Below, one piece after another: positions 23,593 through 30,968 of a stretch of 48,733 bases of DNA. The position numbers and the translations under genes are program-made. This DNA is from a virus, in IMG/VR virus record IMGVR_UViG_3300027754_000009, positions 1-48,733 of that record; one strand, given 5' to 3'. The notes under the pieces are model-generated. The model saw nothing but the letters and a program-made list of their open reading frames with translations. It did no database searches and was not told where the DNA came from. Each line of letters starts with the position of its first letter. The stretch's first letter is position 1.

Positions 23593-25208
23593 CACGCGCG
23601 CCTGCCTTGCCAAAAGTCTGTCAGGATGCCGAGATAGCGCGCGACGTTGTATCCCTGCCAATTGGAGTGGCTACCCAATTGGAAGATGCACGCGCCGTCA
23701 AGCACAACAGGAAGGCTGCGTCGATACTCCAGCCACCACGAGCACCAGCGCGCAAACTGATCGTCGGAGTAGCCAGCCCATGGGAAACCACCTGCGCCAG
23801 CTTCAACGCCAGTTTCACCAGACGTGTGAACAACAGCCTTGTTGCCGCCGCACTGTATCCAGAACGATGAGTCGCGTCCTTCGAACCATTTCGGATCATA
23901 TGGCGTGTGTTTGTCAAAATGTCCGGGATGATCTAAAAACCGCTTGTATCGCGTATACAGGTGCCAGCCAATTTTTATTCGGCCTGTGTTCTGCACTGCG
24001 AAAGCGTAGTACGTTTCTTTGAACGCCTGCACGATCTCTGGAGTTTCGGTGTCCGGCGTGCCGTGGCTGAACTCTCCAATGACGATTTTGCGCGACGGGT
24101 TCTTCGCCCACACGTTCTGCGCGAACGCCTTCTCGTACTCGAACCGCCGCCTCATCTCGTCAGGCGAGCCATATCCAATCCAGTCACCTTCATTCGCACA
24201 GGTCGTCCACATGTTGCCTGGAATGTCCATCAGCCCAGCGCCAGCGTGATCGGCTAGGAATTTAGGGTCAGGAGCATTTTGGAACCAGAAGCGCGCCATG
24301 ATACGAGCGTCCGGATACTGACGCGCTGCTGCAACTGCGCCCATCAGGTTATCCATGAACAACACGCTGCGACAGCCGCGCGCGAGTGCGTCCATGCCAG
24401 CGTTGCCGTCGTTCAGGCAGTTCACACCGAGCAGATATTTTGCGTGCTTCCAGTCAGCTGGAATCACTGGCGGGATAACAGGCTGCGGGACGACGGGCGT
24501 CGTCGTCGTCATCCATTGCCAGCCGTCGGAGCGGACGTAGCCGTCGCCGACGCGGACGTTGCCCGCCGTGACGCTGATGCGGCCCCACGACTGCTTGTCT
24601 GCGCCCGCTGCCGTCGAAAGAACTTCAAACTCCGCACCTGCGGGAAGCAGGTATCCCGTCGCAGTCGAAGCCGAAACGCTCGGCGCGGTGCGGACGTTCC
24701 ACGGCGTGCCCTTGATGCGCGCCTTGCCGGAGGTTTGTGTGGTCATAGGCTCCTTGAGAGTGACTCGGTTGGGAACAATGGACGACCAGCGCCGCGCGCC
24801 GTTTTCGGCTTGATCGAGCGCAGCTTTCGTCGCGTTCAGATTTGCGCCGCCGTTGCCGCGGAACAGCGGGTCGTGATACGCCGTGTCCGACAGGCGCACA
24901 ATCCAGTGCGCGAAGTCGCCGCGCGACTGCAGGCGCACGGGGAGCAGCCGGTAATCCACCAGGGCGATATACGGGTATTCAGCGGTGGTCGTCGTGCGCA
25001 GCTGGACGCCGACGGACTGCCCCATCGCAAGCAAATCGCGCTGCGTAGTGCCATCCTGAGGAGGATCGAAGCGCATCGACAGCTCGGTCACAGTCGCGCC
25101 GTTGGCGAGCGCAGGCTTGGATGATCCGCACAACATCGCGATGCATGCAGGCCCGCAGTCATTACCGCGCGGTGCGTTGTCGAGCTGATTGACATAGGGC
25201 ACGTTCAT
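23592..25208 (-). CDS. Endolysin: C39-like peptidase + SH3 + TIM-barrel glycosidase-like domain
   Basis: A 538-residue protein, ATG 25208 with GGAGG 7 bases upstream. Residues 1-125 fit a C39/papain-like peptidase with candidate Cys18 (NDCGPACIAML), His101 (DFAHWIV) and Asp113 (YHDPLF). Residues about 165-240 look like an SH3b cell-wall-binding domain (TPWNVRTAPSVSASTATG). Residues about 255-538 resemble a clan GH-A glycosidase, with candidate catalytic Glu in TTCANEGDW and VIGEFSHGT. It probably cleaves peptide and glycan bonds of the cell wall at lysis. The three-domain combination is unusual. Holin-like genes lie just upstream. Confidence 0.75.
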   Translation of the reverse strand: MNVPYVNQLDNAPRGNDCGPACIAMLCGSSKPALANGATVTELSMRFDPPQDGTTQRDLLAMGQSVGVQLRTTTTAEYPYIALVDYRLLPVRLQSRGDFAHWIVRLSDTAYHDPLFRGNGGANLNATKAALDQAENGARRWSSIVPNRVTLKEPMTTQTSGKARIKGTPWNVRTAPSVSASTATGYLLPAGAEFEVLSTAAGADKQSWGRISVTAGNVRVGDGYVRSDGWQWMTTTTPVVPQPVIPPVIPADWKHAKYLLGVNCLNDGNAGMDALARGCRSVLFMDNLMGAVAAARQYPDARIMARFWFQNAPDPKFLADHAGAGLMDIPGNMWTTCANEGDWIGYGSPDEMRRRFEYEKAFAQNVWAKNPSRKIVIGEFSHGTPDTETPEIVQAFKETYYAFAVQNTGRIKIGWHLYTRYKRFLDHPGHFDKHTPYDPKWFEGRDSSFWIQCGGNKAVVHTSGETGVEAGAGGFPWAGYSDDQFARWCSWWLEYRRSLPVVLDGACIFQLGSHSNWQGYNVARYLGILTDFWQGRRA

Positions 25209-26287
25209 ACAAATGCCTCCTGCGTAGCGCGCTCTCGCGTCCAATGCTCCAGCCGCGCGCGTGCGATTCGCGCGTAGTCAGCTTCGCGTTCTACACCGAC
25301 GACGGTGTGCCATCCTGCGAGCGCGGCTCCGATGCACTCCGATCCGCTGCCAGCGAATGGAACGAGGATCCTCGATTCGACGTGCTGAGGAGGCAGGATG
25401 AGCGCTGCGAGATATTGCGTGAGCGTGAGAGGCTTTACGGTCGGGTGATAATTGGCCCTTGGGATTGTCGGAGGCAGCCCAGCCTCAGCGCGCTTCCGGG
25501 AGCCTTCTCCGTATTGATTACCGGGATTCGTTGAGTCACGACCGCTCGCCTCGTCAACGTTACCGACACTAGCGACGCAAAATTCAAATCCATCCAGCCC
25601 CTCTTCTTTCTCGCGTCTCCCAGCCTTCGCGCAGTAGAAAAATCGCGCGGCGTCTCCGAGGACTTCCGCCGTCTCATCGCTGCCGTCGTGGATGATGTTC
25701 GCTGGCCAGCGACCAAGGCCTTCATGACGCGGTGATGACGTTGCAATGTTTAGGCCTTTGCCGTAAATATTGTTAGAAGTGCTAGAAAGTTCTTTCTTGA
25801 TTAGCCTGCACCCGCCTTCTTCGCCGACTCTTCCTCCATCGACGTTGATCGCGCCCGCGCCGTGCTCCAACGCATTCTGCGCCACAGTGCCGACGAGCGG
25901 GTTCCTCGCGACGATGACAGGCTCCCACGCAGGCTTCAGCGCTGTGCCGTAGCCCTGCCATGCATCGTGCAGATTATGACCTTTTGGAAATCCTGAACCG
26001 TAGAGCCAACCGAGCGTATCGCGAATCTCAAAGCCTGAATCTTCAATGGCAACTGCAATCCGATGAAACGTGCGAGTGCCGCCGAACGCCAGTAGATGCG
26101 CGCCGGGCAAAAGCAGAGAGCGAATTGCGGCCCACGTCTCAGCGCGAAAAGATACACCGCGCGAATCCCACGACTTGTTCATGAACCCCAGCTCATACGG
26201 AGGATCGCAGAGCACGGCGTGAAATTTCGGCCCGTGATAGTGCGCTGCTAAGCGCATGATGTCGCCGTTCACGATTCGATGCATCAT
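25205..26287 (-). CDS. DNA N6-adenine or N4-cytosine methyltransferase
   Basis: A 360-residue protein. Motif IV DPPY is at residues 28-31 (CDPPYELGFMNKSWD) and the SAM-binding FxGSGS motif (VPFAGSGSECIGA) is near residue 305, the beta-class order. A HPTVKPLTL segment (near 275-285) is typical of this family. It methylates phage DNA, perhaps protecting it against host restriction; no cognate restriction enzyme is visible. Start overlaps the upstream gene by ATGA and its stop overlaps the endolysin start. Confidence 0.85.
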   Translation of the reverse strand: MMHRIVNGDIMRLAAHYHGPKFHAVLCDPPYELGFMNKSWDSRGVSFRAETWAAIRSLLLPGAHLLAFGGTRTFHRIAVAIEDSGFEIRDTLGWLYGSGFPKGHNLHDAWQGYGTALKPAWEPVIVARNPLVGTVAQNALEHGAGAINVDGGRVGEEGGCRLIKKELSSTSNNIYGKGLNIATSSPRHEGLGRWPANIIHDGSDETAEVLGDAARFFYCAKAGRREKEEGLDGFEFCVASVGNVDEASGRDSTNPGNQYGEGSRKRAEAGLPPTIPRANYHPTVKPLTLTQYLAALILPPQHVESRILVPFAGSGSECIGAALAGWHTVVGVEREADYARIARARLEHWTRERATQEAFV

Positions 26288-26514
26288 TCGTCCTTCCGTA
26301 GACGATCGATTTCGCGCACGAGAGAGTCGAGCTGGCTGGAAATGCGCATGATTGTTTGCGACAGGTCGTCCAGCTTCGCCAGCACTTTTTCTTCGCGTGC
26401 CATGAGCCGCTCTTCGCGTTTGTTGCTTGTGATGAGCGTGTACATGAGCAGCGTGGCGAACATCGCAGGAATGCCGCCATTCGTCAAAATCTGAATGATG
26501 GAGGCTTCAGCCAT
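26284..26514 (-). CDS. Holin-like protein (BhlA/UviB type)
   Basis: A 76-residue protein with one N-terminal membrane segment (IPAMFATLLMYTLITSN) followed by a charged coiled-coil tail (REEKVLAKLDDLSQTI...IDRLRKDE). This layout matches the BhlA/UviB holin family. It sits immediately before another small membrane gene, methyltransferase and endolysin, a lysis-cassette arrangement. Overlaps the preceding gene by 8 bases. Confidence 0.75.
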   Translation of the reverse strand: MAEASIIQILTNGGIPAMFATLLMYTLITSNKREERLMAREEKVLAKLDDLSQTIMRISSQLDSLVREIDRLRKDE

Positions 26515-26806
26515 TGGTTACTCCCGATCGGCGCGCGGCGTGCGTGAACTGCTGTACCAAAATTGATACGGCCGTGATGGCGATCTGCGCGTACGGCGTC
26601 ATCTCAGCCAGCGCCGCAGGATTCACCGAGAGCCAGTCACGCGCAGCCATCGCGGCGACGGCAATCAGCACGGCGACCACCATGGCGATCGTCTGCTTGC
26701 CGTTGGGCGAAAGCGAAGCGAAGCCGTCGATGCGGTCGAGCACAAACGACGAGACAGCGCTGAGCCCCGCGCCTGCGAGCCACGTGAGAAGGGAGACGAT
26801 ATCCAT
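26507..26806 (-). CDS. Small membrane protein, second holin-like component
   Basis: A 99-residue protein, ATG 26806 with GGAGG five bases upstream. Hydrophobic segments are MDIVSLLTWLAGAGLSAVSS, TIAMVVAVLIAVAAMAA and IAITAVSILVQQF, so two or three membrane passes. It is coupled to the BhlA-like gene and may be a holin partner or antiholin. The gene starts directly after a strong hairpin terminator. Confidence 0.65.
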   Translation of the reverse strand: MDIVSLLTWLAGAGLSAVSSFVLDRIDGFASLSPNGKQTIAMVVAVLIAVAAMAARDWLSVNPAALAEMTPYAQIAITAVSILVQQFTHAARRSGVTNG

Positions 26807-26821
26807 GGAACCTCCGGGGAA

Positions 26822-26856
26822 AACAAAAAAGCGGCACCTCGGAATTGAGATGCCGC
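26822..26856 (-). terminator. Intrinsic terminator just upstream of holin genes
   Basis: On the minus strand GCGGCATCTC pairs with GAGGTGCCGC (26856-26847 with 26840-26831), using a U-G pair that would be a C-A mismatch on the plus strand, so the structure belongs to the minus transcript. TTTTTTGTTTT follows and then GGAGG for the holin gene. It ends upstream transcripts, yet no promoter fits between it and the next ribosome site. Confidence 0.75.
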
Positions 26857-26897
26857 ACAAGCGGTTGGTATTTAGTTGATTCTCACGCCGGCCCACA

Positions 26898-26944
26898 GGC
26901 CTGCACTTTCAAAATTTTGGCGTTCGCGTTAAGGACTGCAGGCC
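26898..26944. repeat. Hairpin element, inverted homologue of 47419-47465
   Basis: The 25 bases from 26898 (starting GGCCTGCACTTTCAAAATTT) match the reverse complement of 47439-47463 at 23 of 25 positions. GGCCTGCA (26898-26905) can pair with TGCAGGCC (26937-26944). Similarity is seen over the hairpin stem and most of the loop. The two copies are far apart and in opposite orientation. It lies in the 172-base gap before the holin genes. Confidence 0.7.
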
Positions 26945-26978
26945 AGCTTTGACAGTATAGCACTACAAACTGCCGCCG

Positions 26979-27188
26979 TTATGAGCGCAAACTATAAGGC
27001 TTTGCACGCGGCAAGTTCTCTGACGCGTGAACGGAAATCTCAACCTTTGTGCCGTTTGCCGTCATGACGATGCGCAGCTCAACCAGGGCGCCTGCGCGAT
27101 GTGCGGCCGAAGCCTGTGCGCGCTCCCACTGCGCACGCAGCGCGGCGATGAGCTGCGCTTCGTTCGGAAGCGGATCCGGTGTCGTCAT
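26979..27188 (-). CDS. Unknown small protein, 69 residues
   Basis: ATG 27188 overlaps the previous stop as ATGA. Sequence MTTPDPLPNEAQLIAALRAQ, a predicted helix, then a strand-rich part (ELRIVMTANGTKVEISVHAS). Not recognised. Its 3' end is followed by the gap with the hairpin element and terminator at 26822-26944. Confidence 0.55.
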   Translation of the reverse strand: MTTPDPLPNEAQLIAALRAQWERAQASAAHRAGALVELRIVMTANGTKVEISVHASENLPRAKPYSLRS

Positions 27189-27484
27189 TCCGCGTCCACC
27201 ATGCGCCAGTACGTCACATCGCGCACGCTCCGACATGTCACCAGATTTTCAGCGAGCATTTCAGCAAGAATCCGCGTTGCCGTTTGGTGCGACACGCCTT
27301 TTAGTCGGCTGAACGCGTGCGCCGTGAACTCGCCCGCTTCGGCTTTGCGGACGGAATATCGATTTGCGATTTCAAGGAGCCGCGCGACGTCAAAACCGCC
27401 GCCATGATTCGCGGCGCTTCCGGCACCGTCCACATCAACCGTTCTTTTTCCCATTCGCCGTCTTTTTGGATTTCGATTAACCAT
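27185..27484 (-). CDS. Small winged-helix DNA-binding protein
   Basis: A 99-residue frame from ATG 27484; an ATG at 27454 is an alternative. The recognisable part is a winged helix: VARLLEIANRYSVRKAEAGE, HAFSRLKGVSHQTATRILAE and a wing with VTYWRMVDAE. The N-terminal part overlaps the 3' end of the phosphoesterase gene by about 180 bases, so the shorter start is possible. It could regulate the late minus operon, which it opens together with the phosphoesterase. Not tied to a known family. Confidence 0.6.
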   Translation of the reverse strand: MVNRNPKRRRMGKRTVDVDGAGSAANHGGGFDVARLLEIANRYSVRKAEAGEFTAHAFSRLKGVSHQTATRILAEMLAENLVTCRSVRDVTYWRMVDAE

Positions 27485-28224
27485 GTCCCCACCGTGAACG
27501 CTTCTCGCCTCGTGACGCGATGCGTGAACGCAGTCTTCAGCTGCCATGCCGGGATCACGGCACCCCAGCGCTGCAGGCCGTACGCTTCGCCGGTGTCGGC
27601 GACGCGGTGCACGTGTCCGCGCAGGACGACGTGCGTGTCCGGGCGCTCCATCAGCATTGCCGCCGTTTCTCGCCGAATCGCTCCGCCGTAGAGCCGCGGG
27701 TCGTCGCCCCCGCCTCCGACGTGGTGCGCCACATCGAAATGAACGCCGGCCACGGTGAGCAGCAGTCGGTAGAACGCGTGCATGCCCGTCGACGGATCGC
27801 GCCGTGCGCCGAGCTCCCGGCCGATGGCGTAATCCGATGCTGAGCCCTTTCCGCTGTGAGCTTCCGTGCCACGCAGGACGTACAGCTCATGCGCAAGCGC
27901 CGCGAGCGGCTGCATGACGTCAAGCGCGGCCGTCGCCTGGATTTCGGGTGCCTGGCTCAGCAGCTGCGACGACTCGTGGTGTCGGCCGTCGACGAATTCG
28001 CCCAGGCTCACCACGACGACGTGATAGCCGCGCCTGCGCAGCGCACGCACGCGCGCCGTCATCTCGAGCCAGCGCTCCCATAGCCAGCGCTGCGCCTCGT
28101 TCGGCGTGTATCGCCCGCCGTCTTCGAGGCGCACGCCGTGCGCCGGGCACAGCGCGACGGATGAGCCGACGTGCAGGTCTCCGACGGGCACCACGACGAT
28201 GGGCGACCGGGCGTAGCGCGTCAT
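27301..28224 (-). CDS. Calcineurin-like metallophosphoesterase
   Basis: A 307-residue protein. Motifs: VPVGDLHVGSS (metal Asp and His near residues 16-18), VVSLGEFVDGRHHE (normally GDxxD), LRGTEAHSG (normally GNHE) and LRGHVHRVAD. The C-terminal region is basic (KPKRASSRRTRSAD). It may hydrolyse phosphodiesters in DNA or nucleotides. The Glu in place of Asp in the second motif and Thr-Glu in place of Asn-His are departures worth noting. The ATG overlaps a 21-codon ORF by ATGA. Confidence 0.75.
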   Translation of the reverse strand: MTRYARSPIVVVPVGDLHVGSSVALCPAHGVRLEDGGRYTPNEAQRWLWERWLEMTARVRALRRRGYHVVVVSLGEFVDGRHHESSQLLSQAPEIQATAALDVMQPLAALAHELYVLRGTEAHSGKGSASDYAIGRELGARRDPSTGMHAFYRLLLTVAGVHFDVAHHVGGGGDDPRLYGGAIRRETAAMLMERPDTHVVLRGHVHRVADTGEAYGLQRWGAVIPAWQLKTAFTHRVTRREAFTVGTWLIEIQKDGEWEKERLMWTVPEAPRIMAAVLTSRGSLKSQIDIPSAKPKRASSRRTRSAD

Positions 28225-28286
28225 ATAGAGCGCCTGTCGTCGGCCAGGTGCGCGGTGTGCCGCGGATCGGATTCGGTGTTTTCCAT
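28221..28286 (-). CDS. 21-residue leader ORF coupled to phosphoesterase
   Basis: ATG 28286 opens MENTESDPRHTAHLADDRRS followed by Ile, and its stop overlaps the phosphoesterase ATG (ATGA), as in most genes of this phage. The phosphoesterase itself has only a weak ribosome site, so translation could be coupled through this ORF. No ribosome site is clear ahead of 28286. It lies six bases after the operator-like palindrome at 28292-28314, so the transcript may be nearly leaderless. Confidence 0.45.
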   Translation of the reverse strand: MENTESDPRHTAHLADDRRSI

Positions 28287-28291
28287 ATGTT

Positions 28292-28314
28292 ACTTAGATA
28301 ATCAATTTCTAAGT
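28292..28314. promoter_or_regulatory. Inverted repeat operator in divergent promoter region
   Basis: ACTTAGA (28292-28298) and TCTAAGT (28308-28314) form a perfect 7-bp dyad with a 9-base spacer, inside the AT-rich 28285-28340 gap between the minus late genes and the plus gene at 28420. It differs from the operators at 36463 and 37183, implying another regulator. Promoter elements are probable here on both strands but I could not place them with confidence. Confidence 0.55.
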
Positions 28315-28419
28315 GAAATCTAATTTATATGCGGCGTCAATCGGCGTATAGTCATCGCATCAGACACACCCGACCAGCGGCCAAGCGCGGACGGGCACTC
28401 AGCAGGAGACACAAAAATC

Positions 28420-28938
28420 ATGAACACCAACGACCGCACAGTCACCATCGACACCCGCACGCAGACGCCTGCGCAGATCGTCGAGCGCATCGCAGAGCTC
28501 GCCGGGATCAAGCGGCCCGACGATGCCATCAGCGTCTGCTACCTGCTCGACCGACGTTACGACATCGTCGACCACGACGGCAAGGTCTTGAGCGCATTCC
28601 AGTGGCGCGACGCGTGGCGCGCGCTGCTGGGCGTCGAAGAACGGCACCTGAGCTCCTACGGCGACACGGCGCAGAGCCTGCGGCGCTACGCCACGACGCA
28701 GGGCTACATCTACGTCGACCAGCACGCGGCAGCGCTCGCCGAAGCCTGCGACGACGAGGCGCTCGCGCTCAACGGAGAGGTGTGGGACGCAGAGCTCGAG
28801 TCGGACTGGGGCGACGCCGACCCGGACTGCAAGGGCAGTGACGACGGCTGGGATTACGCCGAATGGCGCATGATTTGCGCCACCGCTGCAGCCTACGCCT
28901 GCGAGCGGGCGTATCGCGCCATCGTTGCCAGCCGCTGA
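28420..28938 (+). CDS. Unknown acidic protein
   Basis: A 172-residue protein (MNTNDRTVTIDTRTQTPAQI) with GGAG eleven bases upstream of the ATG. Central part has HDGKVLSAFQWRDAWRALLG; the C-terminal third is very acidic (DAELESDWGDADPDCKGSDD). It is the first gene of a two-gene plus unit, separated from the rest of the plus genes by the minus replication block, so it is likely controlled by the divergent promoter region at 28290-28420. No family recognised. Confidence 0.65.
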   Translation: MNTNDRTVTIDTRTQTPAQIVERIAELAGIKRPDDAISVCYLLDRRYDIVDHDGKVLSAFQWRDAWRALLGVEERHLSSYGDTAQSLRRYATTQGYIYVDQHAAALAEACDDEALALNGEVWDAELESDWGDADPDCKGSDDGWDYAEWRMICATAAAYACERAYRAIVASR

Positions 28939-28953
28939 TTCACACACACACGA

Positions 28954-28985
28954 CGCCGGGCGTTTAGCGCGCCCGGCGTTTTTTT
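28954..28985 (+). terminator. Strong intrinsic terminator immediately before next start
   Basis: CGCCGGGCG (28954-28962) pairs perfectly with CGCCCGGCG (28970-28978), loop 7 bases, then seven T residues. The next ATG (28991) comes five bases after the T-run, with no ribosome-binding site and no space for a promoter. Confidence 0.8.
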
Positions 28986-28990
28986 GCACT

Positions 28991-29524
28991 ATGAACCAAG
29001 ACACACCAACCCCTGAAGAGTCCGCGCAGATCTGGCTCCGCGTCCACCGCAGGCGCTCGCGCGTGCAGGCGCATCGCGACATCAACGAAGCGGAGCGCAT
29101 CATCGCCGAAGCGCACCGCTGCGCCGACGTGATCCGCGATTCCGGCGCCGCGCCCGGCGTCGCCGCGTGGGCGAAAGAAGCCGCAGGCCAGATCGCCGCG
29201 ACGGCGCGCGAGCACATCGAACGCACGCTGCGGCCGGTCGCCGTGCGCAGGGCCGCGCGCGAAGCTGCGGACGCTGAAGACGCGCGCGCGGCAGAAGCGT
29301 CTGCGCACGAGCAAACCAATCGAGCCCGTGCGCGAGCGCGCGACGCGCTGCTGAGCCTGGCCGGGATGGACGTCGTGATCGACGTCGACGGCGAGCGCAT
29401 GAAGGGCAGCGTAACCAGCGTCACGCACGGGCCGCTCGTGCACGTCGCGCTGGCGGACGGGCGCGAAATGACGCTGCGCCTTGCGCGCGCCATCGACGTC
29501 ACGGACGCATCTCCCGAATCGTGA
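28991..29524 (+). CDS. Unknown Ala/Arg-rich helical protein
   Basis: A 177-residue protein starting MNQDTPTPEESAQIWLRVHR. Residues 20-120 are Ala/Arg/Glu-rich helices; residues 125-165 form a small beta domain (VVIDVDGERMKGSVTSVTHG). The upstream extension to 28925 is rejected because it crosses the terminator and lacks support. No Shine-Dalgarno lies before the ATG, so it may be translated at low level or from a leaderless read-through product. It ends convergently with, and overlaps by 26 bases, the minus gene at 29499. Confidence 0.6.
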   Translation: MNQDTPTPEESAQIWLRVHRRRSRVQAHRDINEAERIIAEAHRCADVIRDSGAAPGVAAWAKEAAGQIAATAREHIERTLRPVAVRRAAREAADAEDARAAEASAHEQTNRARARARDALLSLAGMDVVIDVDGERMKGSVTSVTHGPLVHVALADGREMTLRLARAIDVTDASPES

Positions 29525-29846
29525 CAATGTCCGCGCCGGCTTCGTGCTTCTGCAAGAAGTCGGCGAATTCGTCTACGTCGCTCGCCTGCGTGCTGGCGAG
29601 CGTGAGCCGCTCATGCGGGCCGATTTCTTCGGCGAACTGGCGCTGCGATTCTCGCATCTTGCCGCCGCGCCGCTTGCACTCGATGAGCAGCGTGTGGCCC
29701 ATCTTCCAGGCAATGACATCCGGCACGCCGACCAGTTCGCGCGTGACGGCCTGCGGCTGCGACAGCTCACGCACCATCCATCCGTGCCAGCGCAGGCGCG
29801 CGACGACGGCCTCCTGAATGTTTCGCTCAGAGACTTTCGCTTTCAT
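29499..29846 (-). CDS. VRR-NUC family nuclease
   Basis: A 115-residue protein, ATG 29846 with GGAGG six bases upstream. It has the VRR-NUC core: ELVGVPDVIAWKMG (catalytic Asp in GVPD, residues 40-43), LLIECKRRGGKM (Glu56-x-Lys58) and SQRQFAEEI. Such enzymes cut branched DNA, for example resolving recombination junctions. It follows thyX in the replication block, overlapping it by 20 bases, and could supply junction or exonuclease activity beside the Bet recombinase. Confidence 0.85.
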   Translation of the reverse strand: MKAKVSERNIQEAVVARLRWHGWMVRELSQPQAVTRELVGVPDVIAWKMGHTLLIECKRRGGKMRESQRQFAEEIGPHERLTLASTQASDVDEFADFLQKHEAGADIVTIREMRP

Positions 29847-30534
29847 CAAATGCCTCCATCGTCCACGGCATCACGTCGCGCATGATTGCGCGCATCGCCT
29901 GAGCATAGACGCGGATTTCGTGCTGCGCATGATCGTGATCGCGCAGGCGGATAAAGCTCATCAGGTTGTGCGCGTCGATGCTAGCCACGGCCGTGTAGTA
30001 GGCCGAAAAGCCGGACAGGAAGAGCCGCGCCATCTCGCGCGCCGCGCCTAGCTTCAGCGCTTCCTGGTAGAGCTGATATCCGCGTGCTGCATGCACGCTG
30101 AGCATATAGCCGAGTTCGCGAGAATCCTTCTCATTAATCGGCCCGTCGCTCGCCTGCTTGTTTGACTTCGACTGCTGCCGCCAAACATCGGGCACGTAGA
30201 AGTCCTGTTCGTCGAACTCAGTGTAGCGGCCGCTCTGGAAATTGAACGACCACGTGCGGTGCCGCACCCATTGCCACCACGCAACAAGCGGCGCGCGCAC
30301 GCGGAACTTGAACACCACCTGCTCAAACGGCGACGTGTGCCGATTGCGCAGCAGGTAGCGCAGCAGCCTGCGGTCCTGCTCGTCGCCCTTGCTCTCTCCC
30401 AGGAACGACACGCGCGCTGCGTTGACGACGGCGAGATCGGCGCTTACGCCCGTGCCCGGATGCGGCATCAGGTCGAGCAGCTCAACGCAGCCCTTGTCAA
30501 GCACGTCGATACGCCTGCCGACGGGGCTGCTCAA
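29827..30534 (-). CDS. thyX: Flavin-dependent thymidylate synthase
   Basis: A 235-residue protein with TTG start 30534 overlapping the ssb stop as TTGA. The ThyX signature RHRTWSFNFQSGRY is at residues 91-104, and RNRHTSPFEQ at 64-72. It converts dUMP to dTMP using methylene-tetrahydrofolate, FAD and NADPH. With the dCTP deaminase two genes away it forms a short route from dCTP to dTMP for phage DNA synthesis. Confidence 0.95.
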   Translation of the reverse strand: MSSPVGRRIDVLDKGCVELLDLMPHPGTGVSADLAVVNAARVSFLGESKGDEQDRRLLRYLLRNRHTSPFEQVVFKFRVRAPLVAWWQWVRHRTWSFNFQSGRYTEFDEQDFYVPDVWRQQSKSNKQASDGPINEKDSRELGYMLSVHAARGYQLYQEALKLGAAREMARLFLSGFSAYYTAVASIDAHNLMSFIRLRDHDHAQHEIRVYAQAMRAIMRDVMPWTMEAFDESESL

Positions 30535-30959
30535 AACGGAAAGTCCTCGCTGCGCACGGCAGGCTTGCTGCCGCCCGGCGCCGCGCTCGGCCTAACGGAT
30601 TCGTCGCCCTGCTCGCTCGCCGAAAGGAAGCGCACGGTGTTCGCCACGATCTCGAAGCTCGTGCCCGTTTTGCCGGCTGTGCCCGTGAAGAGCTTCGGCC
30701 CGCCGGTAGCAGGGTCAACGCCCATGCGCCCTTCGACGAGCACCATCTTCCCCTTGCTCAGATACTGATTGCAGGTCTCGGCCTGCTTGCCGAACACCGA
30801 CACGCGGAACCACGTCGTCTCTTTCTGTTTCGCGCCGGCCTTGTCGTTGTAGACGCGGTCTGTCGCGACGCTGAACGATGTTACCGGGTCACCGTTGGCC
30901 ATGTGGCGCATCTCAGGATCGCGTCCGAGTCGTCCGATTACAGTGATGCTCTGATACAT
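30531..30959 (-). CDS. ssb: Single-stranded DNA-binding protein
   Basis: A 142-residue OB-fold protein (MYQSITVIGRLGRDPEMRHM), with ETTWFRVSVFGKQAE and a C-terminal acidic tip ending SEDFPF, close to the usual DDIPF that recruits repair proteins. AGGAG precedes the ATG. It coats single strands during replication and Bet-dependent annealing. Confidence 0.95.
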   Translation of the reverse strand: MYQSITVIGRLGRDPEMRHMANGDPVTSFSVATDRVYNDKAGAKQKETTWFRVSVFGKQAETCNQYLSKGKMVLVEGRMGVDPATGGPKLFTGTAGKTGTSFEIVANTVRFLSASEQGDESVRPSAAPGGSKPAVRSEDFPF

Positions 30960-30968
30960 GATGTTCTC

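Noticed and set aside
26949-26965. Third copy of the switch operator (TTGACAGTATAGCACTAC)
   Set aside because: It shares the TTGACAGTAT...CACTAC part with the early promoter, but the second half of the dyad and a -10 element are missing.
28399-29502. 367-codon minus frame across the 28420 and 28991 genes
   Set aside because: Low-complexity Ser/Ala/Arg sequence crossing a strong plus-strand terminator; the two plus frames have better composition.
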